64,000 bases of DNA from Candidatus Poribacteria bacterium (GTDB lineage Bacteria; Poribacteria; WGA-4E; JAJDTR01), in NCBI GenBank assembly GCA_028820655.1, contig JAPPIK010000020.1, positions 34,266 through 98,265 of the forward strand, read 5' to 3'. The position numbers and the translations under genes are program-made. The notes under the pieces were generated by a model. It saw only the letters and a list, made by a program, of their open reading frames with translations, was not told the DNA's origin and made no database searches. Of this stretch, positions 17,904-26,364 are shown in pieces (within the stretch, counting starts at the first letter, position 1; the number at the start of each line of letters is the position of its first letter).

Positions 17904-18296
17904 ATGAAACGCACAGTTGTGAGATTGACGCTTATACTGGTCGGGGTGATCATCGCGGCGAGCGGTAACCTGCTAAATCACGCGGATGTTGGCGGGCGAG
18001 AGGTAACAGTACTCGATGAGATTCATTGCCGCAAGATAGTGATTGAGTGGGGTGACCCGGAAGAAGCGAACATCGTGCTTGAGGTCAAAGACGGCGTGCC
18101 TTCCATTGATATCAACGGCAGTTACGGAGCCTCATTCAGTGTGAAGGCGGGCGAAAGCGCCGAGATGGTCATGCAGCACAACGATCTGGACACGGGGACA
18201 ACGACAAGCGAATTGCGGCTCACAGCCGGTAAATACAGCACGGGTATCACCCATTTTGTCGAGCAGAACGAGAGCGATCAACCGAACGAGCCGTAA
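17904..18296 (+). CDS. Small secreted or membrane-tethered beta-rich protein, paralogue 1
   Basis: 130 residues from ATG 17904, which has GGAGG upstream; the frame from 17859 has no such site and lies in repeat DNA. An N-terminal hydrophobic segment (LTLILVGVIIAASGNLL) is followed by a compact beta-rich region with the pattern LDEIHCRKIVIEW...LEVKDGVPSIDI. The next gene is a paralogue (same order: membrane segment, LDEIQCRQIIVYED, WLEVNNDTPHITV). The protein at 30381 has a similar plan. The pattern resembles repeated beta hairpins displayed from the membrane. Confidence 0.65.
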   Translation: MKRTVVRLTLILVGVIIAASGNLLNHADVGGREVTVLDEIHCRKIVIEWGDPEEANIVLEVKDGVPSIDINGSYGASFSVKAGESAEMVMQHNDLDTGTTTSELRLTAGKYSTGITHFVEQNESDQPNEP

Positions 18297-18396
18297 GGGC
18301 TAAATAGAGCCGTGAATTACGAGCGGAATCTCCCGATTCGGTAGAGATCCGCCAAAAACTTGCCTTAAAACGAAACGCACAGAAAGGGCTTCACTC

Positions 18397-18762
18397 ATGA
18401 AGCGTCTGCTCGAAGGGTTAACATTTATTCTCATCGGTGTGGTCATAGCCGGCGGCGGAAACATGCTGAACTATGCGGATGTCGGCGCTCAAAAGGTGAC
18501 AACACTCGACGAAATTCAATGCCGACAGATCATCGTCTACGAAGATATGATGTCGAAAAGCGTTTGGCTGGAGGTCAACAACGACACGCCGCACATTACC
18601 GTCTCGAATGCTACGGAACGCGTCTCATTCAGCGTGTTCGCGTTAAGCAGAACCAACCTGCAGTTGAAGTACGAGCACTCGAACACGGGAATGAAAAGAA
18701 ACGAGATTCTACTCAAGTCCGGAAAAAACCACATAAGCGTCACGCAATCCATACCCGAATAA
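18397..18762 (+). CDS. Small secreted or membrane-tethered beta-rich protein, paralogue 2
   Basis: 121 residues, paralogous to the preceding gene across the whole length, including the start (LTFILIGVVIAGGGNMLNYADVG is split here as LTFILIGVV and NMLNYADVG) and the single conserved cysteine in DEIQCRQI. AGAAAGGG lies upstream of the ATG. Its role is unknown. The 100-bp spacer between the paralogues has no repeats. Confidence 0.65.
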   Translation: MKRLLEGLTFILIGVVIAGGGNMLNYADVGAQKVTTLDEIQCRQIIVYEDMMSKSVWLEVNNDTPHITVSNATERVSFSVFALSRTNLQLKYEHSNTGMKRNEILLKSGKNHISVTQSIPE

Positions 18763-18812
18763 GGGGAAGGAGCGACCCAAGATTCCCGGAAAAAGGAGAT
18801 TCAATTCTAACA

Positions 18813-20003
18813 ATGACAAATATCAAAAACTCTGTATTGGCTGTTGCTATGGCGGTGTTGATAGCTGGGCTTACCGGCTGCGACCGGTTATTGAATATAA
18901 TTTCCGACGGCGATATGCCCCGATTGGACGGCGAGATTCCTCAATTCGAAGGGCTGCATGGCGAGATATCTATCGGCGTCGTGTACCCTAGCCCGGTAGG
19001 GAAATTCGAGCCGGTCCGTACACGGCTTGAACACGGTTTGGAGTTGGCGCTTGAAGAAATCAATAACGCCCAGTTGGGCGACGCGAGAATCCGGCTCATC
19101 GCGGAAGAGGATAGCAACAACGTCGATGGCGCGGTTGAAGCCTTCAACAAACTGATTCACGAGGACGGTGTGCCCGCCATCATTGGACCGCTGACCTCAA
19201 GCCAGTCCGAAGCGGCGTTTCCGATTGCCCAAGAGAATCGGGTGGTAGCCTTCAGTTCTACCTCGTTCGCCACCGGTCTAAGCGCGCTCGGCGATTACAT
19301 CTTCCGCGTGAGCTTGACCTCGGACGCGCTAATTCCTCATCTCGTCGAAGTGACGCATACGAAACTCGGCTACCAGCGCGCGGCGATCATCACCGACGAA
19401 ACCGACTTGGTCTCGCAGTCCGGCGACCGGGCGTTTCGTGACGCGCTAAGCGAGAACGGCGTGACGATAGTGAGCAGGGAAGGCTGGCGGCCCGGCGAAA
19501 CCGACCTTGCGGCGCATCTGACTCGAATTAAGGAATCGGATCCCCAAGTCGTCTTTATCGCAACGGTGCCGAACGACATGCCCGAAATCATGATCATGGG
19601 GCGCGAACTTGGACTCCCCTTCTCTGTCCCCTATATTGTCGCGCAAGTGAGCAACGACGAAGTTCATGCCGCCAGCGGCGCTGCCGAAGGTCTGTTCTCC
19701 ACCTCAAATTGGATGAGCACGACCTCTACACCTATGAATCAAGCCTTTAACCGGAATTATCACGCGAAATTCGGGCGCGAGCCGAACACGTGGGCGGCTC
19801 AATCCTACACGACGCTCTATATCTTGGCCGAAGCGATTGCGAATGCCCGAACAGCCGATTCGGAATCGATCCGAAACGCGTTGGCGGATATCAGGGATTT
19901 GGATACCGTGCTGGGATCGTTCTCTTTTGACGCGGTTGGGGATGCACTCTACGACCCGACGATAATCGTTGTGGAGAACGGTGAACTTAAGAGGTTGGAG
20001 TAG
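18813..20003 (+). CDS. ABC-type substrate-binding lipoprotein, fourth copy
   Basis: 396 residues from ATG 18813, where the signal peptide begins (MTNIKNSVLAVAMAVLIAGL, lipobox LTGCD); the frame extends further upstream but overlaps the preceding gene. The Peripla_BP_6 body shares EINNAQL, AFNKLIHEDGVPA, FPIAQENRVVAF and the C-terminal FSFDAVGDALYDPT with the copies at 5447, 8002 and 9461. AAGGAG lies about 14 nt before the start, again unusually distant. No transporter genes are adjacent. Confidence 0.92.
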   Translation: MTNIKNSVLAVAMAVLIAGLTGCDRLLNIISDGDMPRLDGEIPQFEGLHGEISIGVVYPSPVGKFEPVRTRLEHGLELALEEINNAQLGDARIRLIAEEDSNNVDGAVEAFNKLIHEDGVPAIIGPLTSSQSEAAFPIAQENRVVAFSSTSFATGLSALGDYIFRVSLTSDALIPHLVEVTHTKLGYQRAAIITDETDLVSQSGDRAFRDALSENGVTIVSREGWRPGETDLAAHLTRIKESDPQVVFIATVPNDMPEIMIMGRELGLPFSVPYIVAQVSNDEVHAASGAAEGLFSTSNWMSTTSTPMNQAFNRNYHAKFGREPNTWAAQSYTTLYILAEAIANARTADSESIRNALADIRDLDTVLGSFSFDAVGDALYDPTIIVVENGELKRLE

Positions 20004-20230
20004 GTATGCCAATACGTCGCCAGTCGGGAGCCCGATAGCAATTTATTTGCCGAGATTCGACCGTCAATCACCCTCGGCGGCAACTTGGGGCGGGAGAAAG
20101 GATGTTTTGCATTGATGAAGGGGATGTTAAACGAGGTAGTTGCCACCGAAACTGCGGTTGTCGCCTAACGTCGATGGCTGAAGCAACAGTCGCCATAATG
20201 TAGTGCGGTTTGTAAACCGTCCGCGTCATT

Positions 20231-20548
20231 TCATCGCAGATCTGCCCTTTCCGTGTACACGATGTGTTTTTGATAAATCTGACCATGCGAACCGAATCTC
20301 AATCGTATGAAAAGCCCTCTAAGTATCATCTCACAAGTAACATAACCTGAATGGTTGCGAATACTGATTGGCGCAATGGCCTTTACGTGTGCGATAATAT
20401 GAGGCGGGAGACGAATGCAAACCTTTGTGGTCCATTTAGCGTTGACATAAACAATCAAGAATGAGCATAATTGTGCGATTTCAACCGTTTTGATAAGATG
20501 AATCTTTCCCGCAGGTGGTCGTCGAACAGAAGCAACCTGGCGGGACAC
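20231..20548 (-). CDS. Possible small protein with ribbon-helix-helix-like segment
   Basis: 105 residues. The centre reads KVCIRLPPHIIAHVKAIAP then SIRNHSGYVTCEMILRGL, which has the strand-helix-helix rhythm of a DNA-binding antitoxin-like domain. No clear ribosome-binding site is visible and the N-terminus is uncertain. It diverges from the operon at 20571. The call rests only on this pattern and could be a chance open frame. The rest of the 20004-20570 interval shows nothing else. Confidence 0.3.
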   Translation of the reverse strand: MSRQVASVRRPPAGKIHLIKTVEIAQLCSFLIVYVNAKWTTKVCIRLPPHIIAHVKAIAPISIRNHSGYVTCEMILRGLFIRLRFGSHGQIYQKHIVYTERADLR

Positions 20549-20570
20549 CTACAGGTAGAGCGAGAATGAA

Positions 20571-21014
20571 ATGAAGACAACCGGACAACGAACCATAGAA
20601 TATAAGAAACCACCTATCGATGAAATTGCTAAGAATCCACCCTCGGAAATTCAATGGCTTCAGATGTCGGAGCGTTTTGATATCATATCCCGGCGGGAAG
20701 ACAACTGGGATGGGTATGAATCTGGAAAGCCAAAAAAAAGAAGCCTAGACCATTCGAGGAAGTTCATGGATGAATTCCTTGACGTTGTCATTTCCGAAGG
20801 GTATTCGTGGCTACCGCCATTAATTTCTAGCGACGAAGACGGGCATATTACCGTAGAATGGTACGCGGAAGAAAGACAACTGCACTTCCAGATCGAAGAA
20901 GATGATGTGTTGTACATTCAAGCATGGGGGCCAAACATTGATACCGAAATGCACGTAGACACGCTGTATCCTAAGGACTATCTCACGCTTTGGGCATGGT
21001 TACTGTATGGATAG
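20571..21014 (+). CDS. Hypothetical protein, first gene of an overlapping pair
   Basis: 147 residues, soluble. It contains the pattern NWDGYESGKP (residues about 45-54) and DEDGHITVEWYAEERQLHFQ (about 87-106), as seen in small proteins encoded as first genes of toxin-antitoxin-like pairs in many bacteria. The role is unproven. The stop overlaps the start of the next gene by 8 bp, implying translational coupling. Confidence 0.7.
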   Translation: MKTTGQRTIEYKKPPIDEIAKNPPSEIQWLQMSERFDIISRREDNWDGYESGKPKKRSLDHSRKFMDEFLDVVISEGYSWLPPLISSDEDGHITVEWYAEERQLHFQIEEDDVLYIQAWGPNIDTEMHVDTLYPKDYLTLWAWLLYG

Positions 21015-21468
21015 AGATGACATTGTTCGAGATGACGAGGAACTCTACCGTAGCGTACGAGGTAGATTAGAAGATGAAGAGTATATGTACAACCAAGGGA
21101 AACTCAGAATCCTCCCTAAGGCCTTTCGAGACAGGCACCGAAAACCGTCTGTTGATAGAGCAATATTGCGGGAACATCCCTCACTTTCTCGATTGAATGA
21201 AATGGACGGCATCGTTAGTCTGATAGCTGGCGAGATTCGTGCGTTGAAAGCAGTGGAGACAAAAACTGATGACAACGAAGTTCCACACGCGGTTGATGTA
21301 GTCTATGACCCCAAACAGGAAAATCGCGCGCACTCACAGATAATTGTAACTCCTGAATACTTTGGCTCGAAGAATAAACAGAAACTTGCATTTCGCTTGC
21401 TAAGAATCGCACTCGCCGAACTTGCCACTCAGAAAGGAAGATGGACCCTTCAGCCAAAGCTAGATTAA
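21007..21468 (+). CDS. Hypothetical protein, second gene of an overlapping pair
   Basis: 153 residues, charged and soluble, without signal peptide. Start ATG 21007 lies inside the end of the preceding gene. The N-terminal part (LRILPKAFRDRHRKPSVDRA) is like that of proteins paired with the family upstream: a short region with R-x-F and a conserved serine-valine-aspartate. Partner relationship is inferred from the overlap and co-occurrence pattern I recall. No catalytic motif can be pinned. Confidence 0.65.
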   Translation: MDRDDIVRDDEELYRSVRGRLEDEEYMYNQGKLRILPKAFRDRHRKPSVDRAILREHPSLSRLNEMDGIVSLIAGEIRALKAVETKTDDNEVPHAVDVVYDPKQENRAHSQIIVTPEYFGSKNKQKLAFRLLRIALAELATQKGRWTLQPKLD

Positions 21469-21778
21469 CATTTCTACCCTTCTGGGCGCCTGCCACTCTC
21501 TTTTATTCACGATCCTGATCCGCACCCACATCAAATCCGTCGACACATTCGACAGCTGCGCTATAGTCAATCCCACGATCCGACATCAAATAAAAGTTGT
21601 GTCGGAGATTCCCGTAAACTTAGACACGCCATTCGCTTCCGAACCCGCCTCTCGACCATTACTTTCCAATTCGACGGAAACTTTCCTCCTCCGTATTAGC
21701 CATCCGGGCGCTCTTGACGATTCTGCCTCGCACCGTTGTCCACACACTTGATTGTTACCTATATTGCTATCGCGAATC
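21469..21778. other. Gap between convergent genes
   Basis: 310 bp without an open frame worth calling, no member of the dispersed repeat families and no obvious terminator hairpin. It separates the rightward pair from the leftward LamG gene. Confidence 0.4.
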
Positions 21779-22723
21779 TCAAAACCGCGGGCGACGCTTC
21801 AGGGCGCCCCAGGTTGTCGTCAGCTTGCCGCGGAGTCTGACCGTAAGCGATCCGCCAGGGAACAAGGTGTAGCCGTTGCCGGATGAATCCCGATATAGGG
21901 GTGCGTCTGGTCCCTCCTCAAACTTCCAGAGCGCTATCGTCTTCCCATCCGCGCGAAACTTTCGTTCCGGTTGGATTCGATTCCCCCTCTCCGTGCCGTA
22001 ACGAAATCCCTTGGACACGCGAATTTCGTCGACATAGCCCCGCATGGATTCGTAAAGGCGCCCCCACTCAGAGCCTTCGGCGAATTCCACGACCGGGGTG
22101 CCGCCGATAAAGAACGGCGCGGGCGTGCGGCCCACCGGTTCCAGCGGACCGGCCTGCGAGACGAGGCCGTGCTCGAAATAGTGATAGGCGTGCGCTTCGT
22201 CGTTGTTCTCCACAAGCTGCTGTGCGACGTGCACCCAGCGGGAGTGCGGATAGAATTCGGTCGGAATCGATTCTCCCCTCGTATCCCACGTCCAGCCGAG
22301 AGTATCGGGTTGCACCCCGATTCCGAAATTGAGCCAGGTGCTGCCTTCCGGCAGTATGACGCCGCGTTGGGGGAGGTGCAACCCGCTGATGGAAACGTAA
22401 TAGCTCCCGGGTTTGGCAAAGATTATCCACTGTCCCACGCTTGAAAGCTCATGATCCCCATCCCCGGGCTTGCCGGTCAAGTAGATCCACGCCTCGATGG
22501 TGATACCGTCTCCCTCCACATCGTCAAACACGCCGGGGTAATCGGCATAGACGTAACCGCCGGGCTGCAGTTTCAGCACGTCCGCGGGCACCTCTTCGGG
22601 CTGCGCGAACCCGTGGGGCAAGGCAAAAGCCCAGACTGTCAAGGTCAGAATAGTCAAGGGTGAATCCGGTTTGAGTCTGACGGCGCCCGCCGATTGGATA
22701 ATTTGCGATGCTTTTTCTCTCAT
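21779..22723 (-). CDS. Secreted LamG-type (concanavalin-like lectin) protein with C-terminal TWG motif
   Basis: 314 residues from ATG 22723, which has GGAGG close upstream; 48 bp of further frame precede it without a ribosome-binding site. After a signal peptide ending HGFAQ (residues about 36-40), a LamG-like jelly-roll is recognisable: GDGITIEAWIYL, RWVHVAQQL, FFIGGTPV, GYVDEIRVSKGFRYG, ALWKFEEG. LamG domains bind carbohydrate or protein ligands outside the cell. The C-terminus LTTTWGALKRR resembles the ends of the proteins at 32365 (TTWGAIKSL) and 50089 (TWGQIKAV). Confidence 0.8.
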   Translation of the reverse strand: MREKASQIIQSAGAVRLKPDSPLTILTLTVWAFALPHGFAQPEEVPADVLKLQPGGYVYADYPGVFDDVEGDGITIEAWIYLTGKPGDGDHELSSVGQWIIFAKPGSYYVSISGLHLPQRGVILPEGSTWLNFGIGVQPDTLGWTWDTRGESIPTEFYPHSRWVHVAQQLVENNDEAHAYHYFEHGLVSQAGPLEPVGRTPAPFFIGGTPVVEFAEGSEWGRLYESMRGYVDEIRVSKGFRYGTERGNRIQPERKFRADGKTIALWKFEEGPDAPLYRDSSGNGYTLFPGGSLTVRLRGKLTTTWGALKRRPRF

Positions 22724-22910
22724 CTCCACACCTCCTATTTTTTTGTAGCGCGCCCCGTTGTAAAACTTCATACGTGGTGCGTCTGCGGAGGTGTGGTTGC
22801 GAGCGCCGTAGAGCGGAATGAACGGGGTAGTGGGACCCCTAACCGGACTGGGTTGAGCCCCATTTCGCCTTTCCGTTAACTCTCCCCCTCATTCTTTTTG
22901 CAATATTTTT

Positions 22911-22939
22911 TTGACAACGTAACACACGTATAGTATAAT
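22911..22939 (+). promoter_or_regulatory. Consensus sigma70 promoter, TTGACA-17-TATAAT
   Basis: Perfect -35 (22911-22916) and -10 (22934-22939) boxes with a 17-bp spacer, about 65 bp upstream of the small membrane-protein gene at 23008. The spacer (ACGTAACACACGTATAG) resembles those at 24283-24299 and 32141-32157. Confidence 0.8.
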
Positions 22940-23007
22940 ACCACAAATAAGCTACACATACGTTAACCAACAGGGCCGAAATCCGGGGTGACAGGAGGTG
23001 TGGTGTT

Positions 23008-23097
23008 ATGCGATTGCTTTCTCTTGTTTTCGTGATTCTGCTCGGAATCGTTGCCGGGGGATGGTTCTCCCATTGGTTCGCGCTGAGTTACATGTAA
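23008..23097 (+). CDS. 29-residue single-pass membrane peptide
   Basis: ATG 23008 is preceded by a strong AGGAGG and begins MRLLSLVFVILLGIVAG, followed by GWFSHWFALSYM. One hydrophobic helix occupies nearly the whole peptide. It sits directly behind the consensus promoter at 22911, which makes expression likely. Too short for family recognition. The next short frame (23114) and the gene at 23251 probably share the transcript. Confidence 0.55.
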   Translation: MRLLSLVFVILLGIVAGGWFSHWFALSYM

Positions 23098-23113
23098 ATC
23101 GGGGGATAATCGT

Positions 23114-23254
23114 ATGATGAATGCAACGGGTGTTAGGAACCAAACCGGCGTCGGCGGGGTGCTCACTATAGACAGCCGATGCGCTGAACCGGGCGCCTTG
23201 GTTCGACAAATGCTCGGTAAATCAACCCTAATTCGAAAGGAGATACCAAGATGA
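23114..23254 (+). CDS. Possible 46-residue leader/coupled peptide
   Basis: ATG 23114 (or 23117) with GGGGGATAAT upstream; the frame ends with TGA at 23252-23254, overlapping the ATG of the next gene (ATGA junction). Sequence features are weak: mixed charge, no membrane helix. The overlap suggests translational coupling, but chance cannot be excluded. Confidence 0.3.
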   Translation: MMNATGVRNQTGVGGVLTIDSRCAEPGALVRQMLGKSTLIRKEIPR

Positions 23255-23508
23255 CAAAGTACGACATTGAGATGTACCAACACGGGGAACGCACCAGGAT
23301 TGTCCCCTGTTGGGCGAATTCCATCCCCGCCGCCAAGAACTATGCCACACGGTGGGCGCTCCGTGTCTGCAAAGTGCCGCTGAACAAGCGCCGCCACTGG
23401 ACGCCGCTGCAGAACGCCGTGCACGAGGTCATCGGGTATACCAGGGATTTCGTGAACTGCGAGATTGTGTTGAAAAAGGCGAAACGAAGACTGCGAAATA
23501 GTGCCTAG
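23251..23508 (+). CDS. Small basic protein, one of two copies
   Basis: 85 residues; starts MTKYDIEMYQHGERTR with an AAGGAG ribosome-binding site. It contains AAKNYATRWA-RVCK-PLN, W-TPL-NA, and ends DFVNCEIVLKKA-RRL. A close paralogue lies at 33987-34232, so both ends of the 23-34 kb block carry one. Soluble, rich in Arg/Lys, no known domain. A nucleic-acid-binding or modification-context role is possible from the basicity, not shown. Confidence 0.65.
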   Translation: MTKYDIEMYQHGERTRIVPCWANSIPAAKNYATRWALRVCKVPLNKRRHWTPLQNAVHEVIGYTRDFVNCEIVLKKAKRRLRNSA

Positions 23509-23573
23509 CGGCGATTGGCGCGCCAGATATTGAGCGAGAAACAGCATCTGGTGAATAAAAGATGTGTTAGAAA

Positions 23574-23607
23574 GGCCGGGTTTCTACTAGGGAACTCGGC
23601 TTTTTTA
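23574..23607 (+). terminator. Rho-independent terminator
   Basis: GCCGGGTTT and AACTCGGC form a stem around CTACTAGGG, followed by TTTTTT (23601-23606). It lies 66 bp past the gene at 23251-23508 and matches the hairpin family at 7536. Confidence 0.75.
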
Positions 23608-24276
23608 TGCAATTTAACTCAAGGTACAGCGCTGGACAGTTGGGTTTCACTCAGTTTTTCGGTACATGAGGCAGTACGAGAATACCGCGTACCTTTGACA
23701 ATTACATTTTCTACAGAAGGACCGTTCAACCCAACCTACGGACCTTCCACACTGAGTTAGCGCCTCTTGCCCCGTATCCGATGAGTTGGAATTCGTGACC
23801 GGGAGAGGATCTCTATCGCAGTCATTATCCATTCCTTTGATCTCCTACAGATGCGCAGAAACGCTATGGTGGGTAGGGGAGTCCTATCGTGCGGGATTTA
23901 CTATCGCCCTCACTATTCGTTCGGTTGATTCTATTCAGTCGCTTGATGGATTTACTATCGCGGTCGTTATTCACTCACTTGATTGCACGCTACGTACTCC
24001 GAATCAGAATGTAACGCACTTGACGTAGTAGGCGGTTCCCACCTCGTGGTTATTCCTGTCGTCTCATCAATCGCTCAAGACTACGCCAATCGAAAAAGCT
24101 CATCATTCGTCTACTTCCCTCCGACCCATTTACCCTCGGTACTGCATTCTTTGAACCTACCCCCAAATTTATCACGAATCTTCGATTCCAAAGCAGTTAG
24201 TTTGAACTTACACGCGTTCAGTGCGGCGACGTGTGGAGAATCGAATGGGTCTATTATTCTTTTGAGAATTTTTAGA
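23608..24276. repeat. Intergenic region with CTATCGC-type repeats
   Basis: No gene supported. At 23810-23990 at least four TCTATCGC/CTATCGCGGTCGTTATTCAC units occur, each ending in CTTGAT. From about 24010 to 24270 the DNA is unique, AT-leaning and leads up to the promoter at 24277. Confidence 0.6.
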
Positions 24277-24305
24277 TTGACAACTTTACATGTGTATAGT
24301 ATATT
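24277..24305 (+). promoter_or_regulatory. Promoter of the structural-type gene block, TTGACA-17-TATATT
   Basis: TTGACA (24277-24282), 17-bp spacer ACTTTACATGTGTATAG, TATATT (24300-24305). The spacer is identical to that at 32141-32157 except for one base. It lies 124 bp upstream of the gene at 24429 and probably drives 24429-27693. Confidence 0.75.
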
Positions 24306-24428
24306 TTACGGAGAATTGGCACCCTTAAGATCGATATGCGGTGCATTGGGCGTCTGAAATTGGGAGGCAAGTCGGCACTCGAGGTGTCTTCGGTATTCTT
24401 TAGAATATACGTGACGAGGTGAAAAATC

Positions 24429-24752
24429 ATGAGCACGCCGCTACCGAATAACATTGCATTGAGCGCGCGTCAGAAGGAATCGAAACCGCTTAAATTCGAC
24501 TCCGGCGAGGTTCTGATCGCCGCCGGTGTCACACGGGGCAACAACCTGCCGGAAACGATTGTACTCCAGATGCGGTTTGGGGATGAGTCGGGTGCGATGA
24601 CGGAATGGCGAGATACGGATGTCGTCTTAAGCGAGGAGAACGGCTGGCAGGATACATTCTCCGCGTCGCCGTTTGTGGAGTTCAAGGTTGTGGCATCCGC
24701 GACCGGCGCAACAGTCCATACGTCGCTGATTACACAGTCGGTGACGCTGTGA
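24429..24752 (+). CDS. Small soluble protein, first gene of structural-type block
   Basis: 107 residues, acidic, no signal peptide or membrane helix. GAGGTG precedes ATG 24429. Predicted beta-rich (ETIVLQMRFGDESG, WRDTDVVLSEENGW, FVEFKVVASATGATVH), fitting a virion-decoration or tail-type small protein, but no family is recognised. It is followed at 202 bp by two large paralogues on the same strand. Confidence 0.55.
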   Translation: MSTPLPNNIALSARQKESKPLKFDSGEVLIAAGVTRGNNLPETIVLQMRFGDESGAMTEWRDTDVVLSEENGWQDTFSASPFVEFKVVASATGATVHTSLITQSVTL

Positions 24753-24953
24753 AAGAGACAGAGGCAAGAGAATCTGCTAGTGCACTCCCTATTCAGTCGC
24801 TTGATGGTTAGTGGTCAGTGGCCAGTAACAAGAGAACGGTTGTGCGATGAAGTATTCTTTTCAAGTGAAAACGAAGTTTCGCACGACTGGACAGATGAAG
24901 CGGAGTATCCATAGAAAAACTCTGCTTCGCGTTCATCGCGGGGAGATGATATC

Positions 24954-26294
24954 ATGGGGATTAGTCGCTCACGCCTACGAGGCGCCAAGTTGCCCGGCCT
25001 GATCACCGAGGAAGTTGCCATTGCTGGCGCGGACACGGAGCCGCGGATGTTGAGTGCGCTCCGAGCGCGGCAGGCGGCGCGTTATGCGGTGGATGTCGTG
25101 GACGCGCGGGCAGGTTTGCCTACCGCCGACGGCGGGGGCGAGGACGACGGAAAGGTTGCCATCCGGAACGACGGTCTCTACACAGTCGAGGTGACGCGGC
25201 ACCATGGGACGGATCCGACGGGCGCTTGGGGGGCGTACGGCGAATCAAGTTACCGAGGATCGCACCCGCGGTACGATGTACCGGCATCGCCGCAAGCCGG
25301 GCAGACCTACTACAACACGTCGGAACGGACGTGGTACCGGGGCGCTTCGGCGGAAGGTTCCCGCGTGCGGTGGATTCACACCACGGATCCGGTAAGGTGG
25401 ATTGGGCATTTCGATTCTCGGGACGAAGCACTGGCTCATGCCGGCGGGGACGGACTGGCGTACACGGGATCGGGGGTCGAGGCGCTCTCGTCGTTCGCGG
25501 CGGGGAGTGGCACCTATACCGGGCGCAGGTGGGTGAGGCGTTCCGATCATGAGAGAGAACGCGAGTTGATTTATGAGACTCGGGATTTCAATGACTATCA
25601 CCAAAAGGCGCAATTGATAAACCTCCGGCGGTCGATGACGGGCGAGAGAAATGCGTTTTTCCTTTTTCACTACTTCAATCTTCCGGAAACAATCACGACG
25701 GAGCGTACATTCGTCGCGTCGACGGGGGAGCACGGGGCATCGACGGTGCACGTCGCCGCGGACAATTCGCGCGTGTCGTTCACCGTGGGTGACGGTTTTC
25801 CGAGCGCAACCTCAAGATATGACGGCTTAAAAATCATCATTGAGGGATTGTCGAGCGGCGCGTACCGCATCGCGCGGGAAACGGGGGCCACGCCTCAGGA
25901 CATTACCTACGACTCCGCATCCGGGACTATCTCGTTTCCGCTTCGAATTCAGCAGACCGGCGGGACGTTCACGGTTGGCGAAACGGTGCGCCTCACTTTG
26001 ACATACCCGTTTTCGCACTCGGGCTTTTCCGATCCGATACCGGTTGAGGAGTGGTTGGCGCTGCCGCGTTCTTTGGGGACTGCGGGAGATACGAGCGCCA
26101 GAAATCTCGACCAGAAGATTTTCGTGGTTATATCGAGATTGTCCGAAGCCGGCTTGAATAGTTGGGGGCACGCGCGGATGGCGTTGGGACGTGTGACGGA
26201 TTCGCAGATGGTTACGACATTTTCGCATACGCTTGAGGTGGTGGGGGGCACAAGTTCGCTCGGGCTCAGAATCTATCTTTACCGAGGAGCATAA
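24954..26294 (+). CDS. Large structural-type protein, tandem paralogue 1
   Basis: 446 residues, start MGISRSRLRGAKLPG with GGGGAG upstream. No signal peptide. It appears modular. An N-terminal part (residues 1-95) is followed by a repeated pattern of short segments such as YYNTSERTWYRGA...RWIHTTDP, and a larger beta-rich C-terminal half (FFLFHYFNLPETI, IIIEGLSSGAYRI, FSHSGFSDPIPVEEWLALPR). It is most like a phage tail-fibre or receptor-binding-type protein in composition, with a collagen-free, beta-rich body. Homology to a named family is not recognised. The next gene is a paralogue of the same length. Confidence 0.55.
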   Translation: MGISRSRLRGAKLPGLITEEVAIAGADTEPRMLSALRARQAARYAVDVVDARAGLPTADGGGEDDGKVAIRNDGLYTVEVTRHHGTDPTGAWGAYGESSYRGSHPRYDVPASPQAGQTYYNTSERTWYRGASAEGSRVRWIHTTDPVRWIGHFDSRDEALAHAGGDGLAYTGSGVEALSSFAAGSGTYTGRRWVRRSDHERERELIYETRDFNDYHQKAQLINLRRSMTGERNAFFLFHYFNLPETITTERTFVASTGEHGASTVHVAADNSRVSFTVGDGFPSATSRYDGLKIIIEGLSSGAYRIARETGATPQDITYDSASGTISFPLRIQQTGGTFTVGETVRLTLTYPFSHSGFSDPIPVEEWLALPRSLGTAGDTSARNLDQKIFVVISRLSEAGLNSWGHARMALGRVTDSQMVTTFSHTLEVVGGTSSLGLRIYLYRGA

Positions 26295-26364
26295 AAACAG
26301 GGATTAGTGGAGAGTGATTAGTGGTTAGTAAAAACCAGAAAGAAGTGCAAGTAGAGGAGAATTC

